A stretch of 64,000 nt of DNA from Oscillospiraceae bacterium (GTDB lineage Bacteria; Bacillota; Clostridia; Oscillospirales; Ruminococcaceae), in assembly GCA_029007035.1 (NCBI GenBank), contig JAQXHC010000049.1, positions 1 to 64,000 on the forward strand, in the 5' to 3' direction. The position numbers were made by a program, and so were the translations under genes. Of this stretch, positions 15,821 through 24,618 are shown one piece after another. Each line of letters opens with the position of its first letter. The stretch's first letter is position 1. The notes under the pieces were generated by a model. That model was given only the letters and a program-made list of their open reading frames with translations, was not told where the DNA came from and did not search any database.

Positions 15821-16657
15821 ATGATAATTCTAAAAATTCTACTTATAATAATACTTGTAATTCTCGGAACAGTTCTGATTCTGCTGCTCATGCCCGTGAG
15901 AGTGAAATTTGAGTTTATTGGTGAAAAAGTGAATTATCACCTGAAATACGGCTTTCTGAACATTATTGACAGCAGCGGCGGAGGTCTGGTTTCAAGGTTG
16001 ACAAAAAAGCGTTCTGAATCAAAAAAATCGGAGAATTCAAAGGCTGAGAAAAGTTCAGCAGAGGATAATTCCGGCATTCAGGCTGAAAAATCTGAGGTTT
16101 CGGAATCTGCCGCAGAGAAAGATAATGTTGAATCTTCATCTCCGGAAGAACCGCAGGAGAATTCAGCTGCGGAGGAAGCTTCGTCGGATGGGAGCGATTC
16201 TGATGCGGCTGATACAGCAGAAACGAAAAAAACTCTCGGAGAAAAGGTCGGCTTTATACTTGAGATATGGAACAGTGCAAAAAAACCTGTACGGAAAATT
16301 TTCAAGGGCTTTCATTTCACCGATATTATGATTGATTTTGTAATTGCTGACGAGGACGCGTACAAATGCGCGCTTAAATACGGAAAGATCTCGGGAGCAG
16401 TTTTTAATCTGCTGGCGTTCATGCGGCTTGTTTTTACGTCAAAGGAGAAAACGATCGATGTCCGTGCAGGCTTCGGACAGGAGAAAAGCCGTTGGGACGC
16501 AGGTGTTAAGGTCTATTTTCTCCCCATTACAGCGGTTATCTCGGGAATCTGGTTCCTGATAACATATATTTTCAGAATTTATCTGCCCCATAAAAAAAGT
16601 GCAAAAAAATCTGTCGGGCAGCAGAAATCTATGCCGAAAGGCGAATGTGAGGTATAA
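15821..16657 (+). CDS. DUF2953 domain-containing membrane protein
   Basis: The 278-residue protein begins with a membrane helix (MIILKILLIIILVILG), has a long acidic Ser/Glu/Lys-rich linker (about residues 60-145), and ends with a DUF2953-like part followed by a helix near FLPITAVISGIWFLITY. Such genes usually sit next to ytfJ/gerW in spore formers, as here. The exact function is unknown. ATG 15821 is preferred to GTG 15812 because GGAGGTGA forms its ribosome site. Confidence 0.75.
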   Translation: MIILKILLIIILVILGTVLILLLMPVRVKFEFIGEKVNYHLKYGFLNIIDSSGGGLVSRLTKKRSESKKSENSKAEKSSAEDNSGIQAEKSEVSESAAEKDNVESSSPEEPQENSAAEEASSDGSDSDAADTAETKKTLGEKVGFILEIWNSAKKPVRKIFKGFHFTDIMIDFVIADEDAYKCALKYGKISGAVFNLLAFMRLVFTSKEKTIDVRAGFGQEKSRWDAGVKVYFLPITAVISGIWFLITYIFRIYLPHKKSAKKSVGQQKSMPKGECEV

Positions 16658-16659
16658 AT

Positions 16660-17076
16660 ATGAGTGCAAATCAGACACCAATCAGCGAACTCCTCGGAAT
16701 ATCAATGGACAAGGTAAGGGAAATGGCTGATATAAACACGATTATCGGCGATCCCGTCAAGCTTGATGACGGAGTGACTATTATTCCTGTTTCAAAGGTA
16801 TCCTACGGCTTTGCATCAGGCGGCTCGGATTTGCCGTCGAAGTCGGAGAAGAACCTCTTCGGAGGCGGAGCAGGAGCGGGAATTTCAATCAAGCCCGAGG
16901 GATTTATCTCAGTTACCGGAGGAAACGTTAAATATATTCCGGCAGCTGCGTCAAGTGATCCGATCAGTTCTGCAATCAGCTCAGTTCCCGAGGTTATTGA
17001 CAAGATTTCCGGATTCATCAAGAAAAAGAAGGATTCCGAAAGCGGCGACGAGATCAGTATCGCCGAGGAGGAATAA
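16660..17076 (+). CDS. ytfJ: GerW/YtfJ family sporulation protein
   Basis: The 138-residue protein matches the GerW/YtfJ family, which in Bacillus is a forespore protein linked to spore germination. Recognisable blocks are the N-terminal ELLGISMDKVREMADINTII, the strand VSKVSYGFASGGSD and the glycine-rich GGGAGAGISIKPEGF. It follows the DUF2953 gene by 2 bp, the usual order. Its presence with spoIIP suggests a sporulation-competent lineage, or the remnant of one. Confidence 0.9.
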   Translation: MSANQTPISELLGISMDKVREMADINTIIGDPVKLDDGVTIIPVSKVSYGFASGGSDLPSKSEKNLFGGGAGAGISIKPEGFISVTGGNVKYIPAAASSDPISSAISSVPEVIDKISGFIKKKKDSESGDEISIAEEE

Positions 17077-17153
17077 AACGACGTATTTCCCGTCATAAAT
17101 CCGGAAAAACAGGCATATCTTTTTAGGACGATTAAAGTCTGCGGAGGTATGCT

Positions 17154-18311
17154 ATGAAAAAAATTATAACAATTTTTGCGGCTGCGGCAACGCTGATTTC
17201 TGTTTTCAGGTCTGATCCGCAGACCGCGGCTCATTGTGCGAAAAAGCCCGATATATCAGCGCGTGCAGCTGTTCTTATCACTGCCGATACCGGAGAGACA
17301 GTCTATTCGCTCAACAGTGATGTAAAGCTTCCGATGGCAAGCACGACCAAAATTATGACGACTCTGCTCTGCCTTGAAAGCGGAGACCTTTACGAGGAAT
17401 TTACCGTAGACAGCGATGCTATCAGGGTTGAAGGCTCGTCAATGGGGCTTCAGGAGGGCGATACGGTTACAAAATACGCCCTTTGCTGCGGAATGCTTCT
17501 TCCATCGGGAAACGATGCCGCGAATGCAGCGGCAGTCAGAATTGCCGGAAGTATTGAGGCTTTCGCAGAACTGATGAACAGCCGAGCTGCTGAGATCGGT
17601 ATGACCCGAACCTGCTTTGTGACTCCCTCGGGACTGGAGGGAGAGGGGCACGGTTCGAGTGCATATGATATGGCAATTCTGGCACGGGAGGCTCTGAAAA
17701 ATGAGCTTTTCCGCGATATATGCTCGTCAAGGAGCATTAGTCTTAAATTCGGAAATCCGCCTTACGAGCGGAGTCTTTATAACACAAACAAGCTTCTTTC
17801 AATGTACGACGGTGTTTACGGTGTGAAAACGGGATTCACTGACGAGGCGGGAAGATGTCTTGTTTCAGCGTGCGAGCGCGGCGGAGTTGAGCTTATTTGC
17901 GTGACGCTGAACGATAAAAACGACTGGAATGACCATATTGCCATGTACGAATACGGCTTCGGGGCTGTAAAAAAAGAGCAGGTCAGGCTGCCGGACGGCA
18001 TTGATGCTGATGCTGCAGGAGGAGAGTCTGATAAGCTTGCGCTGACTGCGGAAAACGGTTATATTGAGCTGTGTTCCGTTGACGGGAAGCTTCCCGAGGT
18101 TCAGTATACGGTGATTTCGCCGCCGTTTGTGTATGCCCCCGTATCGGCTGGAGAGGAGTGCGCACAGCTTAAAGTCAGCTGCGGTGGCAGGGAGATTACA
18201 AGAATTCCTCTGAAGGCAAAGGAGGATTATCCTGTAAAATCCCGAAAAAACAGTGAAAAACGCAGTTTTATTCAAAAAATATTCGACAAGCTCGGGAAGC
18301 TTTTTTCCTGA
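17154..18311 (+). CDS. D-alanyl-D-alanine carboxypeptidase (S11, DacF-like)
   Basis: The 385-residue penicillin-binding protein trims the terminal D-Ala from peptidoglycan stem peptides. It has a signal peptide, the STTK box with catalytic S63 and K66, the SGN motif in LPSGNDAANAAA and the KTG box in VKTGFTDEAGRC. A C-terminal beta domain and a short amphipathic tail (IQKIFDKLGKLFS) match membrane-associated DacF/DacA types. Its position after ytfJ suggests a role in spore or envelope wall maturation, which is inference. Confidence 0.92.
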   Translation: MKKIITIFAAAATLISVFRSDPQTAAHCAKKPDISARAAVLITADTGETVYSLNSDVKLPMASTTKIMTTLLCLESGDLYEEFTVDSDAIRVEGSSMGLQEGDTVTKYALCCGMLLPSGNDAANAAAVRIAGSIEAFAELMNSRAAEIGMTRTCFVTPSGLEGEGHGSSAYDMAILAREALKNELFRDICSSRSISLKFGNPPYERSLYNTNKLLSMYDGVYGVKTGFTDEAGRCLVSACERGGVELICVTLNDKNDWNDHIAMYEYGFGAVKKEQVRLPDGIDADAAGGESDKLALTAENGYIELCSVDGKLPEVQYTVISPPFVYAPVSAGEECAQLKVSCGGREITRIPLKAKEDYPVKSRKNSEKRSFIQKIFDKLGKLFS

Positions 18312-18329
18312 GAGAAAGCGGAGATAAAT

Positions 18330-19061
18330 GTGGAAAAAATCAGAATACAGAAAATGATAGCCGACAGTGGATTCTGCTCGCGCCGAAAGGCAGAGGAGCT
18401 TATTGCAGGCGGCAGAGTCAGGATTAACGGTCATCCGGTAAAGCTCGGGGATAAGTGCGGCTTCCGTGACATTATCACTGTCGACGGCGAGCGAATAACC
18501 GTGCCAAGGAGAAAAAATTATTTATACATTATGCTTAACAAGCCGAGAGGATATGTAACAACGGTTTCCGACGAGCTTGACAGACGATGCGTTATGGATT
18601 TGCTGGAGGGAGTAGAAGAACGCGTATATCCCGTTGGCAGGCTCGACAGGAACTCCGAGGGACTGCTTCTCTTTACAAACGACGGTGAATTTGCCAATGG
18701 AATCATGCATCCAAGCCGTCATATTACAAAAACATACCGCGTAACAGTCCGTCCTGATGTGTCCGATGCCCAGCTCGTCAAGCTGGCAGAGGGTGTTGAG
18801 ATTGACGGACGGAAAACACTCCCTGCTACGGTTGTCGTAAAGGACAAAGAGCCGGGCAGAGCAGTACTGCTGATTACGATAAAAGAGGGCAGAAATCGTC
18901 AGATTCGTAAAATGTGCGAGGCTGTGGGACTGGAGGTTGCACGTCTGCGCAGAATCAGCATCGGTCCGCTGAAGCTGGGAATGTTAAAGCCCGGCGACTA
19001 TCGTGAGCTTACTGCCGAAGAACTTCGCGCTCTCAGAAACGCAATGGGCAAGGAGGGGTAA
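18330..19061 (+). CDS. rluB: rRNA pseudouridine synthase (RluB/RsuA family)
   Basis: The 243-residue enzyme isomerises a uridine in ribosomal RNA. It has an N-terminal S4 RNA-binding domain (about 1-60, RIQKMIADSGFCSRRKAEELI) and the catalytic RsuA-type motif GRLDRNSEGLLLFTNDGE with the active aspartate (GRLD). The end segment EGRNRQIRKMCEAVGLEV is also typical. Translation starts at GTG 18330 after GGAG. Orthologues in Firmicutes are usually called RluB (23S U2605); RsuA-type specificity cannot be excluded. Confidence 0.93.
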   Translation: MEKIRIQKMIADSGFCSRRKAEELIAGGRVRINGHPVKLGDKCGFRDIITVDGERITVPRRKNYLYIMLNKPRGYVTTVSDELDRRCVMDLLEGVEERVYPVGRLDRNSEGLLLFTNDGEFANGIMHPSRHITKTYRVTVRPDVSDAQLVKLAEGVEIDGRKTLPATVVVKDKEPGRAVLLITIKEGRNRQIRKMCEAVGLEVARLRRISIGPLKLGMLKPGDYRELTAEELRALRNAMGKEG

Positions 19062-19062
19062 G

Positions 19063-19431
19063 ATGCTCGAAATACAGGAAAAGCTCACACCGGACGGCTA
19101 TGAGGAGCTTATAAAACGAGCAGCTGACCCGTCGCTTCATATTACCGAAGCACTGGATAAAAATGATGTTATCGGCTATATAGCGTATTCCTACAAACCG
19201 GATGTGACAGTGATTTACGATTATGACGACGGCGGAGACCTTATGCTCTGTGACGGTTTGATACGCTCGGTTTTGTTCAAGACCTGTCTTAAAGGAATCG
19301 AAAAGGTCGAGCTTAAATGTTCCGACGAGAAATGCGTGCCGCTTGAAAGGCTTCGTTTCGTACCTGAGGGAGTCAGGGTAATTGAAAATCCCGACAGTTT
19401 TATGAACGGCTGCAAAAACTGCAGCCACTAA
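19063..19431 (+). CDS. hypothetical protein with CxNC tail
   Basis: The 122-residue protein is unrecognised. It begins MLEIQEKLTPDGYEELIKRA directly after the rluB gene, with GGAGGGG as ribosome site, so it is probably cotranscribed. The middle (VIGYIAYSYKPDVTVIYDYD, then GLIRSVLFKTCLKGIEKVEL) has the strand-helix pattern of a reduced acetyltransferase (GNAT-like) fold, but the acetyl-CoA loop is not evident. The tail ends MNGCKNCSH, with two cysteines that could bind metal. Confidence 0.7.
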   Translation: MLEIQEKLTPDGYEELIKRAADPSLHITEALDKNDVIGYIAYSYKPDVTVIYDYDDGGDLMLCDGLIRSVLFKTCLKGIEKVELKCSDEKCVPLERLRFVPEGVRVIENPDSFMNGCKNCSH

Positions 19432-19464
19432 CATAATAAATTTGATTAAAAGCAGTCAAAAGAC

Positions 19465-19493
19465 TTGCAATGCTTTTCGGAATGTTGTATAAT
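19465..19493 (+). promoter_or_regulatory. sigma-A promoter of metA
   Basis: TTGCAA at 19465-19470 and TATAAT at 19488-19493, spacer 17 bp. The leader is only about 55 bases, too short for an S-box riboswitch. Confidence 0.8.
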
Positions 19494-19553
19494 ATACTTT
19501 AGGCAGAAGTTCATGCCGTAAAAGCACATATAATTATGAAAGGAGCGGTATGA

Positions 19554-20507
19554 TTGCCGATTCGTATTTCGTCGGAGCTTCCGGCATTCAAAACGCTTGG
19601 AGAAGAAAACATATTCGTTATGTCCAGCGAGCAGGCTGAACATCAGGATATTCGTCCGCTGAGGGTGATAATCCTCAATATAATGCCGAAAAAGATTGAA
19701 ACTGAGGCTCAGCTGATGCGTTTGCTCAGCAATACTCCGCTTCAGGTGGACATCGAACTGCTTCAGATGGCGTCCCATGAGTCAAGCAACAGAAACACTT
19801 CACAAAGCCATCTCGACGCATTTTACACTACCTTTGACCAGATCAGGGACAAGCGGTATGACGGCATGATTATTACAGGCGCACCCGTTGAACTGCTCGA
19901 CTATGAGCAGGTGGACTACTGGGACGAGATATGTAAAATCATGAGCTGGTCGAAAACCCACGTTTTTTCCACGCTTCATATCTGCTGGGCGGCTCAGGCG
20001 GGACTATATTACCATTTCGGAATTCCTAAATATCCCCTTGACCGGAAAATGTTCGGTATTTTTCCGCATAAGGCAGAGGTCGATAACTGTCTTTTGCTGA
20101 AAGGCTTCGATGATGTTTTTCTTATACCTCATTCGAGAAATACCGAGGTTCGCCGTGAGGACATAGAAAAGGTACGTCAGCTTAAAATTCTTACATCATC
20201 CGAATTTTCGGGAGTTCATATCGTCGCCAATACCAACGGGCGGCAGTATTTTATCACCGGTCATTCCGAATATGACCGCGAAACACTTGCACAGGAGTAT
20301 TTCAGAGACGTTGAGAAAGGCATTGATATACGGATCCCCTATAATTATTTTCCAAATGACGATCCCGCGGAAAAGCCGGTTTTCTCATGGGGCTGTACCG
20401 CTAACCTGATGTTTTCAAACTGGCTGAACTACTGCGTATATCAAAAAACCCCCTATGACCTTGAGGAGCTGGAGCTTCGCAACTGGCTGTGGGAAACGAC
20501 TTATTAA
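19554..20507 (+). CDS. metA: homoserine O-acetyltransferase (MetA family)
   Basis: The 317-residue enzyme acylates homoserine in the first committed step to methionine. It shows the family start MPIRISSELPAFK, the nucleophile cysteine in HICWAAQAG and the later GHSEYDRETLAQEY and FSWGCTANLMFSNW blocks. The residue corresponding to E. coli MetA Gly111 is glutamate here (E113 in GAPVELL); in MetA proteins this glutamate is known to favour acetyl-CoA over succinyl-CoA, so acetyltransferase activity is predicted despite the common succinyltransferase label. The start is TTG 19554, eight bases or so after AAGGAGCGG; the ATG at 19550 is out of frame. Confidence 0.93.
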   Translation: MPIRISSELPAFKTLGEENIFVMSSEQAEHQDIRPLRVIILNIMPKKIETEAQLMRLLSNTPLQVDIELLQMASHESSNRNTSQSHLDAFYTTFDQIRDKRYDGMIITGAPVELLDYEQVDYWDEICKIMSWSKTHVFSTLHICWAAQAGLYYHFGIPKYPLDRKMFGIFPHKAEVDNCLLLKGFDDVFLIPHSRNTEVRREDIEKVRQLKILTSSEFSGVHIVANTNGRQYFITGHSEYDRETLAQEYFRDVEKGIDIRIPYNYFPNDDPAEKPVFSWGCTANLMFSNWLNYCVYQKTPYDLEELELRNWLWETTY

Positions 20508-20519
20508 AGGAGAATTGAA

Positions 20520-21077
20520 ATGGACGAAAACAACAACTATAACTACGATTACAATTACAGCGACCCGAATCCCAAGAGCGGCCGCACAGGTTTTGCTATT
20601 ACTGCCCTTATCATGGGTATACTCAGCATTCTGCTTTGCTGCTGCGGAGCAGGAATCATCTTTGCTCCTCTCGGCATCATTTTCGCAATTATTTCTCTTG
20701 CTACCAGCAGAGGCGGTACGGGAATGGCTATTACAGGACTTGTGCTTTCATCTATTTCCGCGGTCTTTATCATAATCGTATGCGTAAGCTATCATCAGAT
20801 TATCGGCGATGTTATAAGGTTTTCCGGCGAGAGCGAAAAGGTTATAACTGAATATCAGGAAACAGGAGAACTTCCGGATTATCTTGATAAATACAACGGC
20901 GATGAATACAAGGACTTCTGGAAGTCGGCAGGTTATGATGACTTTAATGATTATTTCGACCAAATTCTCAAATCTGCAAATATTTCAACCTCCAAAAACA
21001 GCAGCAGCGAAAGCGGGGAGGAGTCCAAAAATAAAAATGATGATGTTGTAGATCTCGGTTTTTTACCGGCTGTCTGA
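20520..21077 (+). CDS. DUF4190-like membrane protein
   Basis: The 185-residue protein has an Asn/Tyr-rich N-terminus, then two hydrophobic hairpin helices (about 24-80: GFAITALIMGILSILLCCCGAG and a second with TGMAITGLVLSSISAVF), the DUF4190 pattern, and an extracytoplasmic charged tail with a YDDFNDYFDQILKS helix. No catalytic motif is visible. It starts 12 bp after metA with an AAGGAG site and ends at a strong terminator, so it is likely cotranscribed with metA, though a functional link is not apparent. Confidence 0.75.
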   Translation: MDENNNYNYDYNYSDPNPKSGRTGFAITALIMGILSILLCCCGAGIIFAPLGIIFAIISLATSRGGTGMAITGLVLSSISAVFIIIVCVSYHQIIGDVIRFSGESEKVITEYQETGELPDYLDKYNGDEYKDFWKSAGYDDFNDYFDQILKSANISTSKNSSSESGEESKNKNDDVVDLGFLPAV

Positions 21078-21091
21078 AGAAAATCAACATT

Positions 21092-21122
21092 AACGGCGGA
21101 ACTGTCATGTTCCGCCGTTTTT
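21092..21122. terminator. intrinsic terminator after DUF4190 gene
   Basis: An 11-bp perfect stem (21092-21102 with 21109-21119) runs into a T-run. It lies between convergent genes. Confidence 0.88.
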
Positions 21123-21135
21123 ACTTGGAATAATA

Positions 21136-22005
21136 CTATTCGGCAAGAGCTTTGCGCATGAATTCTTCGGTGGTGAGAAGCCCGCTGCGGTTATAGCGGT
21201 CGATTCCGTAAAGACATTCGGGATTTCGTGTGATGTAATTCGGACGCTCATAGCAGGTAAGCGTCATGAAAAAACCGCTTTCTTTCAGCACGGGCAGAGC
21301 CTCGGGAGAGATATATCCAAACGGATAGGCGAAAACAGTCGGAATTATGCCGTCGTGATCGTGGATCTCTGCCTGAAGGAGGTTGATATCTCTGTTCAGA
21401 ATATCGCAGTATTCCTCAGTGCTTTCGCCGTTCATTTTTGAGCAGCCCTTTCTGCCCCCGGACGAGGAGTGCATATTGTAAGTATGGTTGCCGATTTCAA
21501 CGCGTCCCGACTTTATAAGACTGTCGATATCCTCCCATGTAAGGTAGGAATATCGGTCAACATGAGGGTCTGCGGCGGCATTATAATCAATATAGCTTCC
21601 AACCACTGACACAATTGCGTGCATATCGTATTTTTCCAGCAGGGGAAGCAGAATTGACAGATTGTTATAAAATCCGTCATCGAAAGTCAGCAGTACGGGC
21701 TTTTCGGGCAGCTCTCCTTTATTTTGGGTAAAGTTAATCAGCTGTTCGGCTGTTACGGCGGTATAGCCGTTGGTTTTAAGATAATTCAGATCGCTTTCGA
21801 GCTGCTTTGGAGTTACAAGATATTTCTGCGGTGAACTTTCACATACGCTGTGATACATTATTGCGGGCATGAAAATACGTTCCTCATCTTCGGCAGAAAA
21901 AACAATAGCCTTGCCTATACAGAAAAAAATAAGGCATATTCCGAGAATTACCGCGTCGAGCAGCAGCAGACGAAAAAACCTTTTTACATTACAGCATTCA
22001 TACAT
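21136..22005 (-). CDS. polysaccharide deacetylase family protein
   Basis: The 289-residue protein has an N-terminal membrane anchor (RLLLLDAVILGICLIFFC) and a NodB-homology deacetylase domain. Seen motifs are FMPAIMYHSV, LLTFDDGFYNN (catalytic and metal aspartates), EIGNHTYNMHS (metal histidines) and FAYPFGYISPEA. It should act outside the membrane on an N-acetylated glycan such as peptidoglycan. It is a single-gene unit on the minus strand, divergent from spoIIP. Confidence 0.88.
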   Translation of the reverse strand: MYECCNVKRFFRLLLLDAVILGICLIFFCIGKAIVFSAEDEERIFMPAIMYHSVCESSPQKYLVTPKQLESDLNYLKTNGYTAVTAEQLINFTQNKGELPEKPVLLTFDDGFYNNLSILLPLLEKYDMHAIVSVVGSYIDYNAAADPHVDRYSYLTWEDIDSLIKSGRVEIGNHTYNMHSSSGGRKGCSKMNGESTEEYCDILNRDINLLQAEIHDHDGIIPTVFAYPFGYISPEALPVLKESGFFMTLTCYERPNYITRNPECLYGIDRYNRSGLLTTEEFMRKALAE

Positions 22006-22260
22006 AGATTATCAGCTCCTGTAGATTTGGTTTTTTTATAGGATATGAAGCAGAAATTTGTATAATGCCTGTCTTATTGAATGAATTTTCGGGTTAAGCT
22101 TTAAATAATGCTTCTGTCTCAGGCTTCAGATGGAATAAAGCCGCCGGAACCTGAATATAATAAATGTAAGGTTATTGCTGCGCCAATTGATCAGGCCGTA
22201 AATTTCAGGAATCAGCTGGCGGAACGATTCATTCAGACAGCGGCGAGGTGAGCTTTATAT

Positions 22261-23415
22261 ATGACACGATACAGAAAAAGAAAGCTGTTAGGCGGGATAA
22301 AGATATGCGGACTTATAATGCTGCCTGTGGCGGCTTCATGCGTAATTCCGGGTATTTCGTCTGCTCTGAGCAGAGCAGAGGAGATTTCGATCCGCCGTAA
22401 TACAGCCGCAAACGCTCCTGCCGCCGCAGAAAGCGGGCAGACGAGCTATAATTACAGAAACGAGCAGGGAGATATCCTCAGCGACGAGGAGATTCTGTCA
22501 AGCGGCTACGGATTTGCGGAGGAGACAGAGGATGCGGCTGACACGGAAAATCCGTTTTATGCTGTCTCAGATAATCCGGGAGCAAAGCCGTATCCGACCG
22601 AGGACGAGTGGGTTCCCGGAGGAAGCATAGTACGCACCACCTACGGTACATTCAGCGGAGCGACTTATTTTGACCTTGAAAAATGCGGACAGGTAAATAA
22701 TCAGTCGTCCCTCAGCAACGATGAGGTTTTTGCGGAGAGCAAATACCTGCCTGATTTTACCCTTACCGATACCGATGAACCTCAGGTTCTGATATATCAT
22801 ACTCACACTACCGAGAGCTTTGAGCCGTATGTACGCGATTTTTGCGACGCAAGCTTCAACTACAGGACCACCGATCCAACGAAAAATATGGTCATGGTAG
22901 GCGACGAGATATGTAAGGAGCTTGAAAAAGCGGGCATCGGAGTTATTCATGCTGCGGAAATTCACGACTATCCGTCGTATAACGGCTCTTATGCCCGGAG
23001 CAGAGCGACAATAGAGCCTATTTTAAAGCAGTATCCCTCAATCAAAGTTGCTCTTGACATTCATCGGGACGCGATCTCCTCCGGAGGAAACGCCTATCAG
23101 CCGTATGTGGAGATAGACGGACGTGAGGCAGCTCAGGTTATGATTATTTCCGGCTGCGACGATGGAACACTTGGAATGCCCAATTATCTTAAAAATTTCC
23201 GATTTGCTTCTTGTCTCCAGCAGCAGCTGGAGGGTGACTATCCGGGATTTACCCGTCCGATTCTGTTTGATTACCGCAAATACAATCAGGATCTGACGAC
23301 AGGCAGTCTGCTTATCGAGGTCGGCTCTCACGGCAATACACTGGAGCAGGTTCAATATTCGGGTCAGCTGATAGGAAAATCGCTGGCAGAACTGCTGACC
23401 TCAATAAAGAAATAA
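22261..23415 (+). CDS. spoIIP: stage II sporulation protein P
   Basis: The 384-residue cell-wall amidase/endopeptidase works with SpoIID and SpoIIM to thin septal peptidoglycan during engulfment of the forespore. It has an N-terminal membrane anchor, a linker, and the catalytic domain with LIYHTHTTESFEPY (zinc-ligand histidine, glutamate), ALDIHRDAI and LLIEVGSHGNTLEQ. These match the SpoIIP family. In Firmicutes spoIIP usually follows gpr; gpr is not adjacent here. The 255-bp upstream region shows no obvious sigma-A promoter, which would fit sigma-E control. Confidence 0.92.
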   Translation: MTRYRKRKLLGGIKICGLIMLPVAASCVIPGISSALSRAEEISIRRNTAANAPAAAESGQTSYNYRNEQGDILSDEEILSSGYGFAEETEDAADTENPFYAVSDNPGAKPYPTEDEWVPGGSIVRTTYGTFSGATYFDLEKCGQVNNQSSLSNDEVFAESKYLPDFTLTDTDEPQVLIYHTHTTESFEPYVRDFCDASFNYRTTDPTKNMVMVGDEICKELEKAGIGVIHAAEIHDYPSYNGSYARSRATIEPILKQYPSIKVALDIHRDAISSGGNAYQPYVEIDGREAAQVMIISGCDDGTLGMPNYLKNFRFASCLQQQLEGDYPGFTRPILFDYRKYNQDLTTGSLLIEVGSHGNTLEQVQYSGQLIGKSLAELLTSIKK

Positions 23416-23430
23416 CGGAGAACGTCAAAT

Positions 23431-23733
23431 ATGCATAAAAAAAAGAAAAGACCTGCAGTCATACTGATATTTTCATATCTGCTTATGACTACAGGAATGT
23501 TCATGTTTTTGCTGGTTTATTCAAATTCATACAACAAGCTCAGCTCCGAGCATATTTCACCGGCGTCAGTGACTGTAACGGGCAGCAGCATAAATCTGAG
23601 TGTTGCGGGAATTGATATAGAATCGGACATATCCGCATTTATGCCTGACAGCAGGCTTTATTATATTATGTATCTTGTCACTCCGGATGAATTACGCTGG
23701 ACGATAAACATAGCTTCGGCTCTTATATATTGA
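23431..23733 (+). CDS. small membrane protein downstream of spoIIP
   Basis: The 100-residue product has a basic start (MHKKKKRP), one membrane helix (about 8-30, VILIFSYLLMTTGMFMFLLVY) and a short extracytoplasmic tail of about 70 residues. It starts 15 bp after spoIIP with a GGAG site, so the two are likely coexpressed. No family is recognised. A role next to SpoIIP during sporulation is possible but rests only on position. Confidence 0.65.
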   Translation: MHKKKKRPAVILIFSYLLMTTGMFMFLLVYSNSYNKLSSEHISPASVTVTGSSINLSVAGIDIESDISAFMPDSRLYYIMYLVTPDELRWTINIASALIY

Positions 23734-23787
23734 CAACAGCCGCAGGACGGTCCGGACAGCAGGATCTATCGGCGGAGTAATAAAACA

Positions 23788-24351
23788 TCAGTGCTTGATA
23801 AACTCTACAGACATTGATTTCATCTGATAATAAAAATCGTTCAGTTCGCCCTGATAAATCAGCTCTGCATACGGGAAGCCTCTGAAATCATCCGGCTTAT
23901 AGAGACAAAACGGCTTTTCAAGTGGAATCCCTATTTTCTCCAGCGTATATGCAACAAACTGCGAGCAAAGGAAATTTTTTCTGCGTTTCCACTCAATATT
24001 AAGATAAACTGCAATCAGACCGAGAATATTATATGAAAAAATATTTCGGTTTTTGCAGAAATATTCAATTGTATCCTCATATATTTCACGCTGTTTGCGG
24101 GTTACGGGAATCCGGTAGATCTCGCACGGAATGAAGTCGTACTTTCCGAGAGTACCCTTGCCGACAATTTCCTGATTAAACGTAGCAGGAAGAGGAACCG
24201 GCGAATATGTGCGGCAGAAGCTGTACATTGCCGAGAGACTCAGGTCACCTGCAAGAGATACATGGTTGTATGGCTTCTTTGTCATCAGTTTGAAAAACTT
24301 TGCAACAGTTGTTCCGGTTTGTGCGATAACTAAGTAGATATAATCGTTCAA
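23788..24351 (-). CDS. permuted papain-like (YiiX/NlpC-type) hydrolase
   Basis: The 187-residue protein looks like a circularly permuted papain-fold enzyme. The presumed histidine comes first, in KKPYNHVSLAGD (about residue 29), and the nucleophile cysteine later, in KNFLCSQFVAYTLEKIGI (about residue 127), the order used by YiiX-like and LRAT-like proteins. It has no signal peptide. Such enzymes act as amidases or thioesterases on lipids or peptides; the substrate cannot be told. It is a lone minus-strand gene between spoIIP's partner and a tRNA. Confidence 0.6.
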   Translation of the reverse strand: MNDYIYLVIAQTGTTVAKFFKLMTKKPYNHVSLAGDLSLSAMYSFCRTYSPVPLPATFNQEIVGKGTLGKYDFIPCEIYRIPVTRKQREIYEDTIEYFCKNRNIFSYNILGLIAVYLNIEWKRRKNFLCSQFVAYTLEKIGIPLEKPFCLYKPDDFRGFPYAELIYQGELNDFYYQMKSMSVEFIKH

Positions 24352-24476
24352 CGAGACAATCGCCTCCGTTCAGAAAATTTATTATATTTATTATATCATA
24401 AACACTTGCATTTTTCAAGAGTTTTTGATATAATATTATTGAAAGATATTTTCGGGAATATTTTTCGGTATTATAT

Positions 24477-24551
24477 GCGCCTGTAGCTCAGTGGATAGAG
24501 CAGTAGCCTCCGACGCTATGTGCGCAGGTTCGACTCCTGTCAGGCGTACCA
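24477..24551 (+). tRNA. tRNA-Arg (anticodon CCG)
   Basis: A full cloverleaf is visible: acceptor GCGCCTG pairing with CAGGCGT, D-arm GCTC/GAGC, anticodon stem GTAGC/GCTAT around loop CTCCGAC with anticodon CCG, T-arm GCAGG/CCTGT with loop TTCGACT, and an encoded 3' CCA. It reads the arginine codon CGG. Confidence 0.96.
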
Positions 24552-24618
24552 GTTTAATTAAATGTTAAACATTAAACATGATTAAGGGAATAAAATGCGG
24601 ATGTACGGAGGGATCAGC

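Noticed and set aside
17865-18434. 189-codon minus-strand frame over the carboxypeptidase/rluB junction
   Set aside because: Antisense to both conserved genes and with no family motif.
19432-19553. SAM riboswitch before metA
   Set aside because: The leader after the promoter is only about 55 bases with no multi-stem structure or terminator.
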